DNA of 64,000 nt from an uncultured Rikenellaceae bacterium (GCA_944325305.1 CALUZO010000004.1:1-64000); one strand, 5' to 3'; counted from the first letter of the stretch, positions 1 to 9,523 are shown. Made by a program: numbers and translations. Notes: generated by a model from the sequence alone, not told the origin.

Positions 1-66
1 GGCTAAGCGTGTAGAAAGCCTTCGGGCTCCCTGTTTGGACGAGGGTTCGACTCCCTCCGTCTCCAC
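1..66 (+). ncRNA. ssrA: tmRNA (ssrA), 3' end only
   Basis: The first 66 bases end in a T-arm (GAGGG, loop TTCGACT, CCCTC) and an acceptor strand CGTCTCC followed by A, preceded by the GTAGAAAGC and TGTTTGGACG stretches typical of the 3' tRNA-like domain of Bacteroidetes tmRNA. The CCA end is not encoded (CAA follows the discriminator). The tag-coding part and 5' end lie before the window. tmRNA rescues ribosomes stalled on broken mRNAs. A long-arm tRNA is the alternative, but the upstream bases do not fit a tRNA anticodon arm. Confidence 0.85.
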
Positions 67-108
67 AATAAAGATCTATTCCAGCACAATCGCACAAACA
101 ACGAACTC

Positions 109-133
109 AAGACAGGAACCGGATTCCTGTCTT
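109..133 (+). terminator. terminator after tmRNA
   Basis: A 10-bp perfect stem (AAGACAGGAA with TTCCTGTCTT) around a 5-nt loop, followed by a T-rich stretch, about 40 nt after the tmRNA end. Confidence 0.7.
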
Positions 134-282
134 CTTGATTTATAGCCAGAACAAAAAACACATTCAAATTTACCGACCTACAATAATCCGAGAAACATCG
201 TTTTTCTCATTGTTCTGCAAACTATCCTCCCCCCTCACGCTCACTGCATCTACCTAAAAATCGTATAAATCTACCGTACATA

Positions 283-314
283 TTTGGCTCATCGTCCGAA
301 ATTTATTATCTTCG
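283..314 (+). promoter_or_regulatory. predicted promoter of the HIT gene
   Basis: TTTG at 283-286 and TATCTTCG at 307-314, 20 nt apart. This matches the Bacteroidetes TTTG / TAnnTTTG pattern with one mismatch. The start codon follows 33 nt later. Confidence 0.55.
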
Positions 315-347
315 TTTCAATACTAACACTATAAAAGTTCGAACATT

Positions 348-773
348 ATGCCCACTCCTGTTTCAGAATGCCTTTACTGTCAGCATCTTCCGCTGCTGGA
401 CGAACTGATGATAAAAATAGGCGACCTCGAAGTATCCCAGCTTTTCCTGTTCAAAGAACAAAGCCATCCCGGCCGTTGCAATGTCGTTTACAACAAGCAT
501 GGCATAGATTTCCAGCAACTCAGCGACGAGGAGCGAAACGCCTTTATGAGTGATGTAGCCCGGGTAGGCAAAGCCATCGACAAGGCTTTCGCCCCTACCA
601 AGATAAATTACGGCGCGTATGCCGATACCATCAGCCACCTACATGTGCATATAGTGCCAAAATATCAGGGTGAGTTCGAATTCGGCGGGGTTTTCGAAAT
701 GAACCCGAAGAAAACATATCTGTCCGACGAGGAATATGCCGCAACCATAGAAAAGATAAAAGCAGCGCTGTAA
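348..773 (+). CDS. HIT family (histidine triad) protein
   Basis: A 141-residue single-domain HIT protein. The triad HLHVHIVP begins at residue 97; the middle histidine normally attacks the alpha-phosphate of a nucleotidyl substrate. Family members hydrolyse nucleotide phosphoramidates or dinucleoside polyphosphates in the cytoplasm. An N-terminal C-x2-C pair (residues 8-11) resembles the partial zinc site of some HIT proteins, but its partner ligands are not clear. The gene is transcribed alone from its own promoter and is followed by a strong hairpin. The substrate cannot be read from the sequence. Confidence 0.85.
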   Translation: MPTPVSECLYCQHLPLLDELMIKIGDLEVSQLFLFKEQSHPGRCNVVYNKHGIDFQQLSDEERNAFMSDVARVGKAIDKAFAPTKINYGAYADTISHLHVHIVPKYQGEFEFGGVFEMNPKKTYLSDEEYAATIEKIKAAL

Positions 774-819
774 CGGGAGACCGATCAGCCAACGCTTTAA
801 CAAACAGCACTATATCTAA

Positions 820-855
820 GTAAGGCCATTATTTAAGATTAAATAATGGCCTTAC
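820..855. terminator. bidirectional terminator, 16-bp perfect stem
   Basis: GTAAGGCCATTATTTA and its exact complement flank a 4-nt loop, 47 nt after the HIT stop. The T-rich end of the stem suits termination from either side. It closes the HIT transcript and could also stop the minus-strand GH89 transcript. Confidence 0.75.
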
Positions 856-1344
856 TATTTCCGGAGCCGATAAAAGAGAGTAGCCATGTATCACTATGAC
901 CTCGGCTCATTTACGCGGTCAATGATCCTCGGACCATGCATATTCTTAATTATCAAATGGAACAAATCTACCGTTATCACCTCTGTTTTTCCCTTCCGGC
1001 CCGGACATCGAGCGACTCGACCATCAGCGAAAATGCAATGGCAAAATAGAAATCCCCCTTACGGTATCTCGTCGATCTGCGTTCCGGGGATGACTCATTC
1101 CCGGCAAAGGCACAGACTCCGACAAAGGCATAACAGCAATCAAAAGCAGAAGAGAAAACCGAAATCATTTCGAGAACCATGCAACGACAGGCAGTCGCAA
1201 TCCATGAAAAACAAATGCCAGACGATCGCCAAACAGGGTCAAAATCTCAACTGTCTTACTATCGGCCGACATGAAAAGACAACTGAAACACCCCATAATG
1301 GACGCTTCACAAACATTACTGCATGCAATCGGACAAATATCCGG
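856..1344. other. intergenic stretch with nothing recognised
   Basis: About 490 bases lie between the HIT terminator and the end of the GH89 gene. Open frames here have no family resemblance and no convincing start. I see no tRNA, repeat or hairpin. It may be decayed sequence. Confidence 0.5.
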
Positions 1345-4300
1345 TTACCTTTTCAGCAAAGAGGCTATCGAATCGTACAAACTCCAGTACACCGTATTTA
1401 TTTCGTCCGGCGGCGCAGCGTTATCAAACGACTCTTCAGCCGACGCAGCAAGTTCCGCTATACGCTCGGCCTGCGATTTCGTGAAATGACTCAAGTCAAT
1501 CTCCTTTACGGCCGCGACAAGCCGGCCCAGTTGGTCGAGCGACGGCAATATCCTTTCGCCGTAAACACGAAATTCGCTAACTACAAACTCAACATCCATG
1601 GGTTTAGGAATGTCGACACATGACAACTTGACAAACCGACCAACGACATTATCAACATCGATAATATTTTCACCATCGCCATCTATCTCATGTCCGCCAA
1701 TCGCCCTCCAATTCACACCATCCTCACTCACAAAGACACCATAAACGAGTCCGGACAATCTCTCGAAAAGCAAATTGATTTTGGATATTTGGAACTCGCC
1801 GATCAGATCCACTATTATTTCGGGATACTCTTCTTTTTCGGATTCCATGCTCGAAGCGGAAAAACTGAAAGAGGTATTTTCCATACCATCGGTAATCGCA
1901 GGACTTGTCTCTCCGGGACCATGATTTCCACCCTGGATGCTAACCTTCTTCTGTAGAGCGATATTGCCAGCATCAGGTTCTTGATGCGAATCGTAAGAAC
2001 AATATTCCAGGACCAGCCCCATAACCCTCTTGATATCTTCCGGCGAATCCTTGGCTGTTCTGGTGTAATCCTGCGTGCCCATGATCCAGTTCCAGTAAAA
2101 ATCGAAATACCCGGAAGCGGGGATTGTCTCTATCGGCACTCCTTCAGCAAGGTTTTTTTCGACCTTATCGAGATATTCCGTCCATATGGTTTTATAGATA
2201 TCGAGAAAAATACCCTCGTAATTACGCCAGCCGTAATCTTTCAGAGAACTTCCTCCGCGCGAGCCCCATGTGGTAATAAGGGTTTTGGCATTCACCGGAA
2301 ACATATCCCGAGCAAAATCATCATAGTCGGCGGCACGATCGACTGCTTTCCCTATCCATTCGCCACCCAACTGATCTTTCTGGGTTGCCTGAACGTCGTT
2401 CAGAATATCGAACGCCCGCAGGAAATCACTTTTACCTGCCACAAATTCGGCAAGATTTTTTTCGTCCCGTGCCTTCAGCACATCATTGTATCTCTGCACT
2501 GCATAATTGCTCACGACCTGCCTCATTATCTCCGTCATATCGTATCTGTAACACTCGCTGTCCTTGAACATGTCGAAATCGGCTGCAAGCAACCTGAAAG
2601 CCCTCTCGAGATTCTCGGCGCCGTACGGAATATCCTGCTTCCCGTAGTTCTGTGGCCCTTTGCCTTTCATACCGAACAGTTCGTTGGTATAGCGAACGCC
2701 GTAATCATAATTGGTCCCGCGCATTATCTTCCACGCCTGGCGAGCATTCTCCGATGTAGCCCCATATCTCCTTTCGATATATTTATCGAGCCATGCTCCC
2801 AACTCAAAAGAATCATCGGCCCACACAAGATCGAAAATAAGATCATAAAGCACGGGGTTGTCATGAGTGGCTTCGGAGATGATGCCGATACCCTGCATGT
2901 GACGACTCTCCTTCCGTGCTGTCAGAATATCCTCGACCATCACCTCCATCTGGCCGTGCATGGATGGGTTGCCGCCGAAATTCGCAAGCAGACACCATGC
3001 CCAATCCGTACCGTTGAACTCGAGCGAGTCGAGAGTCGTGCGATCGTATTTCAGTTTATTGTACTTCGTCCATGACTCGATCGGATATTTTATCAGATCG
3101 ACTATAAGCACATGTTTGTTGCGGTTTTCGCCCATCCCCTCGAGGAGGCTGTTCGTAGGGTTGCTCTGCCATCCCTGCACTATCCATACAGCGTCCCCGT
3201 CATAATCCAGCATCGATTCGAGCACCTCTGCAGCTATCGTATCGTCTGTAAGTCCTTTGGGACGGATCCCTCCTTCGTGGAACGGATCGACGGCATAATA
3301 GTGCGACGTCTTTCCGTAGACAAATTCTTGCGCCTCATAGAATTTACGGGCATAATCGTCGTAGTCGGGCGAATCGGTTGCGATCATCCAAGGTCGGGCA
3401 AAGCCGTTCCAGTTACCCTGTTTGATTAGTTCCGCATCCGGCTGAAACTCCCCGAAGTTTGTCGGCACCATCCCCGCATAACCCTGCAATACCGTTTGCA
3501 TTCCCAGCGAACGCTTCCAGCGCTGGGTCTTACGTGCCAACTCGATTCTGTCCTTCACATACCCGTCCGGGACCGGGCCGCCGAAACTCTCCATATTGTC
3601 CATGAACTGCCATGCATAGTAAGATGGACCGGTAAGCCAGTCTTTCGCGTCGTCGAACGAATATCCGAAGTTCATCAGAAACTTGATCCACGTAGCCTCC
3701 TGTCCTGCAAGGTCGAGTACGACATTCACCCCATTTAGTGCCAGCCAGTCGTTCTCGCGCTGCCACTCCTCCTCGCCGAAAAACGCGAAGGTATAATTCA
3801 ATGTGCAGTAATTGAATGCATACCGAATCCTATAAGGGGTTTCCTTGCGAATCGTCCTCCCTACCGGGACAATCCGGTCGGGCATCCTTACCTGTTTGGT
3901 CTGCTCCGAGATATGCACATTCGCGAAATTCTTGAAATAGTAGTTCAGACCCGTGGCTAACGACAATCCTTCATTGCCTCTTATTTTCACTTTTCCGTTC
4001 GCGTCGCTGAGTTCGAACCAGTCGTTCTCTCCGTCATTTTCTGCCAATTCGAATTCGAACCAACTGCGATAATCGGTTCCTATCGTACGGTCGATTATTC
4101 CATATATGTTTTCTATCACCTCCTTCTCGCCGATAGGCTTGGCATAAGGCGTTTTATCGAAATGCCTGACGTCGAGAATCTTCTCCAACGATCCTTGTCT
4201 CAGCTCCTTATTGTTTTTCTTCCGGCCCTTTGCTCCGTAAACCTCTATTTCGGAGAGATAAGCTTTTTTATCCGCGGCAGTAAACTCCACATTCACACGG

Positions 4301-4734
4301 ACAATGCGATATGTTCGTGGGGTTTCGAAAATGATCCGGTCGCCCTGACCTGCGGCAGGCTCAACCTCGCGCGTACGATATATACGATCGAAATTCTTGC
4401 CGTCATTACTTCCATAGATGCTGTAATAGACGCTCTTATCCTGGGGAAAATGCAAAACGATGCTATCTATGTCGTATACATCCAAAAGATCCACATCCAC
4501 ATAAGCCGGGAAGAAAACTCCAGACCAGAAAGACGAGGTATCGCCGTCGTTCACTTTACCGGCATCGGGTTTGGACAAATTACTCCTGACCGGCTTTTTA
4601 TAGGCCAGATTCTTCTTGTTTGTATCATTTATTACACTTAATAAAGTTTCGGTATTCTCTTTGCAGACGACTGAAAAAACGTCCAGCATCAAACACGACA
4701 GTACGACGACCGTTTTAGCGATGTATTTTTCCAC
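1345..4734 (-). CDS. secreted alpha-N-acetylglucosaminidase, GH89, with F5/8 C (CBM32-like) domains
   Basis: A 1129-residue exported enzyme expected to remove terminal alpha-linked GlcNAc from mucin O-glycan caps or heparan-sulfate ends. Order: signal peptide (about 1-24), discoidin/CBM32-like domain (about 42-168), small alpha/beta NAGLU domain (about 200-295), TIM-barrel catalytic domain (about 300-640), all-helical NAGLU domain (to about 905), a second discoidin-like module (about 930-1070), and a short three-helix FIVAR-like tail. E487 in DPFHEGG and E621 in ISEATHDNP match the acid/base and nucleophile of characterised GH89 enzymes by position and motif. The residue before Cys24 does not fit a lipobox, so cleavage by signal peptidase I is more likely. 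The gene stands alone, with no SusC/D neighbour. A host-glycan substrate is inferred from the family. Confidence 0.9.
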   Translation of the reverse strand: MEKYIAKTVVVLSCLMLDVFSVVCKENTETLLSVINDTNKKNLAYKKPVRSNLSKPDAGKVNDGDTSSFWSGVFFPAYVDVDLLDVYDIDSIVLHFPQDKSVYYSIYGSNDGKNFDRIYRTREVEPAAGQGDRIIFETPRTYRIVRVNVEFTAADKKAYLSEIEVYGAKGRKKNNKELRQGSLEKILDVRHFDKTPYAKPIGEKEVIENIYGIIDRTIGTDYRSWFEFELAENDGENDWFELSDANGKVKIRGNEGLSLATGLNYYFKNFANVHISEQTKQVRMPDRIVPVGRTIRKETPYRIRYAFNYCTLNYTFAFFGEEEWQRENDWLALNGVNVVLDLAGQEATWIKFLMNFGYSFDDAKDWLTGPSYYAWQFMDNMESFGGPVPDGYVKDRIELARKTQRWKRSLGMQTVLQGYAGMVPTNFGEFQPDAELIKQGNWNGFARPWMIATDSPDYDDYARKFYEAQEFVYGKTSHYYAVDPFHEGGIRPKGLTDDTIAAEVLESMLDYDGDAVWIVQGWQSNPTNSLLEGMGENRNKHVLIVDLIKYPIESWTKYNKLKYDRTTLDSLEFNGTDWAWCLLANFGGNPSMHGQMEVMVEDILTARKESRHMQGIGIISEATHDNPVLYDLIFDLVWADDSFELGAWLDKYIERRYGATSENARQAWKIMRGTNYDYGVRYTNELFGMKGKGPQNYGKQDIPYGAENLERAFRLLAADFDMFKDSECYRYDMTEIMRQVVSNYAVQRYNDVLKARDEKNLAEFVAGKSDFLRAFDILNDVQATQKDQLGGEWIGKAVDRAADYDDFARDMFPVNAKTLITTWGSRGGSSLKDYGWRNYEGIFLDIYKTIWTEYLDKVEKNLAEGVPIETIPASGYFDFYWNWIMGTQDYTRTAKDSPEDIKRVMGLVLEYCSYDSHQEPDAGNIALQKKVSIQGGNHGPGETSPAITDGMENTSFSFSASSMESEKEEYPEIIVDLIGEFQISKINLLFERLSGLVYGVFVSEDGVNWRAIGGHEIDGDGENIIDVDNVVGRFVKLSCVDIPKPMDVEFVVSEFRVYGERILPSLDQLGRLVAAVKEIDLSHFTKSQAERIAELAASAEESFDNAAPPDEINTVYWSLYDSIASLLKR

Positions 4735-5023
4735 AGTGTTTCTCTATTTCGTTCGGGTTATCAAATGAATTGCAAAATACATGTAATTTTCGTGATTTAA
4801 AAACAAATGGTCACGACACTTCAACATTATTCCACCCTGCCTGCCATCGCAACCGGAATTACAAAACCGCTTCAAATGTCCAAGGAGAGAGTTAAAACCA
4901 TTACTGAAAGAATATAAAAACACCCTATCATTTCTTATATGCACTGAAAGCGTTAGCCATGGCGGCCACCGCCGCAATCTATTAGAGGTCTGAGAATCAA
5001 CCTTATTGCAATATAATGCAGTA

Positions 5024-5063
5024 AACATCGATGTCCAGAGTTGAAACTCTGGACATCGATGTT
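5024..5063. terminator. terminator, 19-bp perfect inverted repeat
   Basis: AACATCGATGTCCAGAGTT and its exact complement are separated by 2 nt, 19 nt after the stop of the minus-strand aspartate decarboxylase gene. It terminates that gene. The rest of the 4735-5082 gap is the A/T-rich leader and promoter region of the GH89 gene, where I see no clear -7 box. Confidence 0.75.
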
Positions 5064-5082
5064 CTATCCGTTGCCCGATATG

Positions 5083-6738
5083 TTATGCCTGACCCGTTTG
5101 TTGTTTCCATGCATGAACATACTCGCCAAGCGTATAAGCCAGTATCTTCCCTATAAGAGTATAATCTTCATCATCGAGATTGGCAAGCGACACGCGCACG
5201 GACCATTCCGGTCCGGCAAAACCGCCACCGTTCAGCAATACAACCGAGCAACTCTCTGCAAGTCGGAATACCACATCTACAGGCTCGAAACTTTTCTCGA
5301 GCCATTCGAAGAATTTATCCCCGTGTTTCTGTTTCGCCCAAGAGGCAATATCGATCTCGCAATAGTAAGAAGCCCTGTTTGGATCCGGTATCACGGGCCA
5401 TTTCATCCCGTCCCAAAGCAGTTCATATCTGTGCCTGAGCAGCTCTATTGCACTCTGTTTATATTCGTTTTCCCTGTCGAAAAGAGCAAACGACGCGAAC
5501 AGCATCATCTGAATCTGCTGGGGAGTGGAAAGTCCGGCCGTATGATTGAGCGCTACGGCACGGCTGTCCGCCACCAGTCTGTCAATGAATTTGAGTTTCC
5601 CGGGAGTCAATGTAAGGCTTTCGTAAAGTTTGGCCAGACGCTCCTTCTCTTTTTGCGGGATAGCGGTCAGCATACCGTCGTAAATATTATCTTCATAGAG
5701 TGCAATTACCCCGAGACGCCAGCCTGTGGCACCGAAATATTTCGAGAACGAATAGACGCACAGCGTATTCTCGGGCAGGTCGTTCATAAGTGATGTGAAA
5801 CCCGGTACGAAAGTTCCGTACACGTCATCGGTCAGTATCATCAGATTTGGATTCAAGTTGCGCACCACCTTTACCAGATATTTACGGCTCTTGTCGGACA
5901 TCATGACCGACGTCGGATTCGACGGATTCACCAAGAAAAAGGCCTTTATGGATTTGTCTCCGAGTTTGTCGAGCTCTTCTTCCGGATACTGGAAGGTATG
6001 ATTTCCTTCAGCGTCGATGGCCGAACCGTTGACATTCACAACCTTAAGGTTATATTTTGCAAGTTCCGGAATCTCAAGATACGGCGTAAATACCGGAACG
6101 CCCAGAGCTATCTTGTCTCCTTTCTTGAGCAGACAGTTCTCAAAGAGCGAATCGAAGACATAGCACATTGCGGCAGTACCCCCTTCGACTGCAAACAGGT
6201 CATATCTCCCCGAATGCGACGGTTTGCCGGCACACATCTCCTGTATCAGATAATCGTGCACTATTTTTTCGCATCCGCGCAACATTCTAACGGGCACCGG
6301 ATACTGATCCCCGGCTATACCTTCCGTGAGTTCGAGGCCCCAACTGTCAGGCTCCATTTTGTGATGCTCCACGCCATAAAGATAAACCTTCCCCAGCAAA
6401 TCCGCTCCCGGAGTCTCTGAATTCTCTCTCAAGAAAGCCTCGAGTCGTTTTCCGATTCCATGTTTCTCGGGGATACCCGACAATCCGCTTGCGGCACTCA
6501 TAGTCCGGCGGCACTCCGACAGTGCAAACTGCCCGAGCAAATAAAAGGCCTCCCGTGGCGGCGTTGCAGTCCAGTTGGGATTGCCGCGCCCGGCATTAAG
6601 CATCGTAAGCGACGATTTTTTCTGTTTGTCCGCCGCGAGTGCAATCAAATTATCTTTGAGTTCGAACGGGCTGAGTTCTTCTAACCTGCGCTCTTTGGAT
6701 CTCGATGTGATTAGTTTCTCAAGTGTTGACATAGCCAT
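5083..6738 (-). CDS. asdA: aspartate 4-decarboxylase (bifunctional with aspartate aminotransferase)
   Basis: A PLP enzyme of fold type I, 551 residues, the usual length of the dodecameric L-aspartate beta-decarboxylases that turn aspartate into alanine plus CO2. Visible landmarks are AGRGNPNW (49-56), NPSNPTS (271-277), the cofactor-contacting TDDVYG (303-308), and the Schiff-base lysine K333 in YSFSKYFGATGWRLG, which contains the phosphate-binding R341. In several bacteria this enzyme works with the aspartate:alanine antiporter AspT to produce proton-motive force. No aspT lies beside it here, so the role may be alanine supply or acid consumption. ATG codons at 6738 and 6732 are both possible starts. 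A strong hairpin ends the gene, suggesting a single-gene transcript. Confidence 0.9.
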   Translation of the reverse strand: MAMSTLEKLITSRSKERRLEELSPFELKDNLIALAADKQKKSSLTMLNAGRGNPNWTATPPREAFYLLGQFALSECRRTMSAASGLSGIPEKHGIGKRLEAFLRENSETPGADLLGKVYLYGVEHHKMEPDSWGLELTEGIAGDQYPVPVRMLRGCEKIVHDYLIQEMCAGKPSHSGRYDLFAVEGGTAAMCYVFDSLFENCLLKKGDKIALGVPVFTPYLEIPELAKYNLKVVNVNGSAIDAEGNHTFQYPEEELDKLGDKSIKAFFLVNPSNPTSVMMSDKSRKYLVKVVRNLNPNLMILTDDVYGTFVPGFTSLMNDLPENTLCVYSFSKYFGATGWRLGVIALYEDNIYDGMLTAIPQKEKERLAKLYESLTLTPGKLKFIDRLVADSRAVALNHTAGLSTPQQIQMMLFASFALFDRENEYKQSAIELLRHRYELLWDGMKWPVIPDPNRASYYCEIDIASWAKQKHGDKFFEWLEKSFEPVDVVFRLAESCSVVLLNGGGFAGPEWSVRVSLANLDDEDYTLIGKILAYTLGEYVHAWKQQTGQA

Positions 6739-6828
6739 AATGTGTTTAATGATTCTGACACCCGGAACATATCAACACAATCTTTATGCCCGAAATTACG
6801 ATGCGGTTCAAACCGCACCGTCATGAAC

Positions 6829-6863
6829 AAAAAAATACCTTGCGACAACATTTAGCAAGGTAT
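6829..6863 (-). terminator. rho-independent terminator of the methyltransferase gene
   Basis: On the minus strand, ATACCTTGC pairs with GCAAGGTAT across an 11-nt loop and runs into a T tract. It begins about 30 nt after the methyltransferase stop. Confidence 0.8.
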
Positions 6864-6893
6864 GGCACTGTTCTGTCGGCCGGCACAACCGAA

Positions 6894-7670
6894 TCATATC
6901 TTGCGTCCTATATAGAACACATATCCGTAGTATCGGCAATACCTGTAATACAGATCTGCCTCCCACCTCTGATTATCGACCAGTTTACGGGCTGCTTCAT
7001 TGCCGGCATATTTTGCAAGAAACGCCTCCTGCACTGGATACATGGGTTCATAGAAATGTTCTTTCCAATCGCTGTCGGGAATAGCAAAAGTAGCCACCGG
7101 CACATATCCGGCCTGTTGCATCTGGGCAACCTTCACAGGAATCGTATCTATCTCCGGATAAGCGGCCCTCCACATCTCCTCGATCTCTTCGGGTCTGTCC
7201 TCGGTGAACCAGGAGACTTCCGACACAGCGATATATCCACCGGGTTCGAGGTATCTTCGCCAGATATTGATGCCATGCTCGAATCCGATGTTATAAATCG
7301 CCCCTTCGGACCAAATAAGATCGAGGCTCTCTTCATCGAAAGGCAGTTCGTCCATCGAACCCACTTCGCCGGTTATCCTGTCCTGAAGACCGGCAGCAGC
7401 GACCTTGTCATTCATGATATCTATGAACGGGGAAAATATATCCACCCCTGTAATGTGACCCGGCAAGGCCTGCGCCAAAGTAATGGTTTGCGTACCTGTT
7501 CCGCATCCGAGATCGACAATGCGGGAGTTGTTATTAAGTCCTTCGATAAAACTCGCAGCTTTACGTGTGGTATCGGCACTTCCCGGCCCTTGTCTGTCAA
7601 GACCCGTGAAATAGTCGCATACCATTTCGAAGTCATAATCATGCATCTCTGTCGTATTTCTGTCGCTCAT
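6894..7670 (-). CDS. class I SAM-dependent methyltransferase
   Basis: A protein of 258 residues with the SAM-binding motif I VDLGCGTGTQT near residue 51, an acidic strand-2 end (TGVDIF) and a motif IV-like WSEGAIYNIG. The C-terminal third is rich in Tyr/Trp. It resembles the UbiE/COQ5-like small-molecule methyltransferases; the substrate is unknown. The start at 7670 is chosen because an A-rich leader precedes that ATG and homology-like sequence begins after it. A frame extension upstream (to 7784) would add a hydrophobic stretch unlike the family. Its own terminator follows, so it is probably monocistronic. Confidence 0.8.
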   Translation of the reverse strand: MSDRNTTEMHDYDFEMVCDYFTGLDRQGPGSADTTRKAASFIEGLNNNSRIVDLGCGTGTQTITLAQALPGHITGVDIFSPFIDIMNDKVAAAGLQDRITGEVGSMDELPFDEESLDLIWSEGAIYNIGFEHGINIWRRYLEPGGYIAVSEVSWFTEDRPEEIEEMWRAAYPEIDTIPVKVAQMQQAGYVPVATFAIPDSDWKEHFYEPMYPVQEAFLAKYAGNEAARKLVDNQRWEADLYYRYCRYYGYVFYIGRKI

Positions 7671-7971
7671 GGCATTTTTATATTTTTGAATATGCTCGTC
7701 TATCAACCGATAACGGAAGGCAACGATATATCGTATAAAGATAATGAAAAGATTCCGGCCGCATAACCCGGATGCAGATTCCAACCTTTTTGCATTACCG
7801 CATCTTTCCCCGTTTTAACGCAAAAATGTTTTTATCATGTTTCAAAGATACGTCAGATTTTTAAAGAATATAAAAATATAACAGCTGCCTTATATCTTCA
7901 TTTCTCCAGCAGCTCCACCCCGATCTACCGTCCAAAAGCATGAAATATGCTGCATACTCCGAAAAAAAACG

Positions 7972-7979
7972 TATTTTTG
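7972..7979 (+). promoter_or_regulatory. predicted -7 element upstream of the barrel protein gene
   Basis: TATTTTTG fits TAnnTTTG and lies 50 nt before the start codon at 8029. No TTTG is seen at the -33 position. The rest of 7671-8028 is A/T-rich intergenic sequence with no other signal. Confidence 0.4.
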
Positions 7980-8028
7980 ATATCCGTCTGCATAGAGTCG
8001 ACAGATGTATAACCTCAATTATCTTTTT

Positions 8029-8637
8029 ATGAAAAGAGTCTGCAAAATATTAATCTGCCTTATAGCCATGACATACGCACCCTTTGTCGGCTCTGGCAAG
8101 GAAACGGACGAGGCCAACGGCGATAAAAAATATCACGAAATGGCATATCTCTCCCCTGCTCTTCCGCCCGCCTACACAAGGGCCGCTGTCACGACACCGA
8201 GCCGCTGGCGATTGGGCGGCAACATAGGCTTCGGGTTCAATGACGATTTCACAAACATCAACATCGCACCAAAGATAGGCTATGCACTGACCAAAGGAGT
8301 GACTGTTGGCGGCGGCGTGAGTTACAACTATTACGAAAACAAAAGATACGACTTCTCGGAAAATTATTTCGGCATGAACCTCTTCGCCAGTCTGCATCCC
8401 GTACAGTACATAACCATCTTCATACAGCCCGAAGGCCAAAGACGCTGGGGCAAAGACCAGTGGGGCCATAGCACAAGCGAGTTCCTGCCATGCTTTCTCG
8501 TTGGCGGCGGCGTGATCATCCCCACTGGCGGCCGGAGTGGCATGAGCATAACATTCTATTACGACGTAATCCGTAACGACCACTCACCATACGGCGACCA
8601 CATAGGATATTCAGTAGGCTATACATTCATGCTTTGA
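8029..8637 (+). CDS. small outer-membrane beta-barrel protein, function unknown
   Basis: A 202-residue exported protein. A signal peptide covers about residues 1-22 (KR followed by a hydrophobic stretch). The rest alternates polar and hydrophobic residues with Gly/Tyr-rich strands (GGNIGFGF, VGGGVSYNYY, VGGGVIIPTGG) and ends in a strand YSVGYTFML, as expected for an 8-strand outer-membrane barrel of the OprF-N/DUF6850-like type. ATG at 8029 is preferred over 8005 because it sits directly before the signal peptide. No ligand or enzymatic motif is visible. Roles as a structural porin or adhesion protein cannot be separated. Confidence 0.7.
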   Translation: MKRVCKILICLIAMTYAPFVGSGKETDEANGDKKYHEMAYLSPALPPAYTRAAVTTPSRWRLGGNIGFGFNDDFTNINIAPKIGYALTKGVTVGGGVSYNYYENKRYDFSENYFGMNLFASLHPVQYITIFIQPEGQRRWGKDQWGHSTSEFLPCFLVGGGVIIPTGGRSGMSITFYYDVIRNDHSPYGDHIGYSVGYTFML

Positions 8638-8773
8638 CGCAATGCAGTTGCATTGCACAACTTTTGCCTCACGACTGCCGTCACGATATCCACACAGACG
8701 CTGAACCCTACGCATTAATCGGCATTGACCCTCAATCAAGCACCGGAACTCCCGTGGAGCAAAACAACCCATA

Positions 8774-8804
8774 TTTGGATATCCGGTATTTATTTATACT
8801 TTTG
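8774..8804 (+). promoter_or_regulatory. promoter of the Crp/Fnr gene, full consensus
   Basis: TTTG at 8774-8777 and TACTTTTG at 8797-8804, separated by 19 nt: an exact match to the Bacteroidetes TTTG / TAnnTTTG pattern. The start codon lies 21 nt further on, giving a very short leader. Confidence 0.7.
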
Positions 8805-8825
8805 TAACCACACATTACAAAAAGC

Positions 8826-9497
8826 ATGAGCCGTTCGCTATCACATTTGAGCCTTTTCAATGGGATGAATACACTCGAGATTTCACGTCTTCTCGATGTT
8901 TGCCGGCATTCCGTCAAGACATATTCAAAAGGCGAAATAATCGCACTCAAAGGCGCCAGATACCACAGCCTCATGATACTCTCACAAGGCAGTATCTCGG
9001 CCGAAACCACCGATCGGGAAGACGCAGTACTGAAAAAAGAGACCATCCAGGCTCCGTCTCTCATAACTCCCACACACCTTTTCGCTGAAGACAATCGTCT
9101 GCCGGTCAATATCACCGCACGCACAGCAGTACAACTCATACTTATCGCACAGGACGACTTTTGCACGATGATGCAAAAAGACCAACGTGTGCTCAAGAAT
9201 TTCCTCGAGATAATATCTACTCCTAACAGTTACATATCCGAAAGCGTAGTCTATCTGACCTATAAGACCATAAAGGGGAAATTTGCCAACTATCTGCTCG
9301 ACCGCATCGAACGACACGGAAGCAACAGTTTCCGCAACGATCTGACACAACGCGAAATGGCCGAACTCTTCGGTGTAACACGACCGGCATTGGCCCGCGC
9401 CATAGGAGAACTGGTCGACGAAGGAACGATCTACGTGAAGGGCAAGGAGATAAACGTTCTGTTCATCGAGAAACTGCGTCACTATGCCAAATATTAA
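8826..9497 (+). CDS. Crp/Fnr family transcription regulator
   Basis: A 223-residue regulator with an N-terminal cyclic-nucleotide-binding-like beta-roll (about 8-125), a dimerisation helix (about 135-160) and a C-terminal winged helix (about 165-223). The recognition region reads LTQREMAELFGVTRPALARAI. The N-terminus lacks the four cysteines that hold an Fe-S cluster in FNR, and the PBC cassette (GE-x6-R-S) of cAMP binders is not evident. It resembles the Bacteroidetes Crp-like regulators with unknown effectors. The gene is 26 nt upstream of the YqaA-type gene and likely co-transcribed. Confidence 0.85.
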   Translation: MSRSLSHLSLFNGMNTLEISRLLDVCRHSVKTYSKGEIIALKGARYHSLMILSQGSISAETTDREDAVLKKETIQAPSLITPTHLFAEDNRLPVNITARTAVQLILIAQDDFCTMMQKDQRVLKNFLEIISTPNSYISESVVYLTYKTIKGKFANYLLDRIERHGSNSFRNDLTQREMAELFGVTRPALARAIGELVDEGTIYVKGKEINVLFIEKLRHYAKY

Positions 9498-9523
9498 CAC
9501 CTTCATGATTAATCCGGGAATAT

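Noticed and set aside
1-66. Interpretation of the first bases as a tRNA-Ser 3' half
   Set aside because: The GTAGAAAGC and TGTTTGGACG stretches and lack of an anticodon arm fit the tmRNA 3' domain much better.
886-1623. A 245-codon plus-strand frame after the HIT gene
   Set aside because: It overlaps the GH89 3' end antisense, is Arg/Gln/Thr-rich and unlike any family.
6802-6818. Small palindrome TGCGGTT-CA-AACCGCA before the aspartate decarboxylase gene, as an operator
   Set aside because: Seven-bp arms are expected by chance in a window this long, and no regulator gene is nearby.
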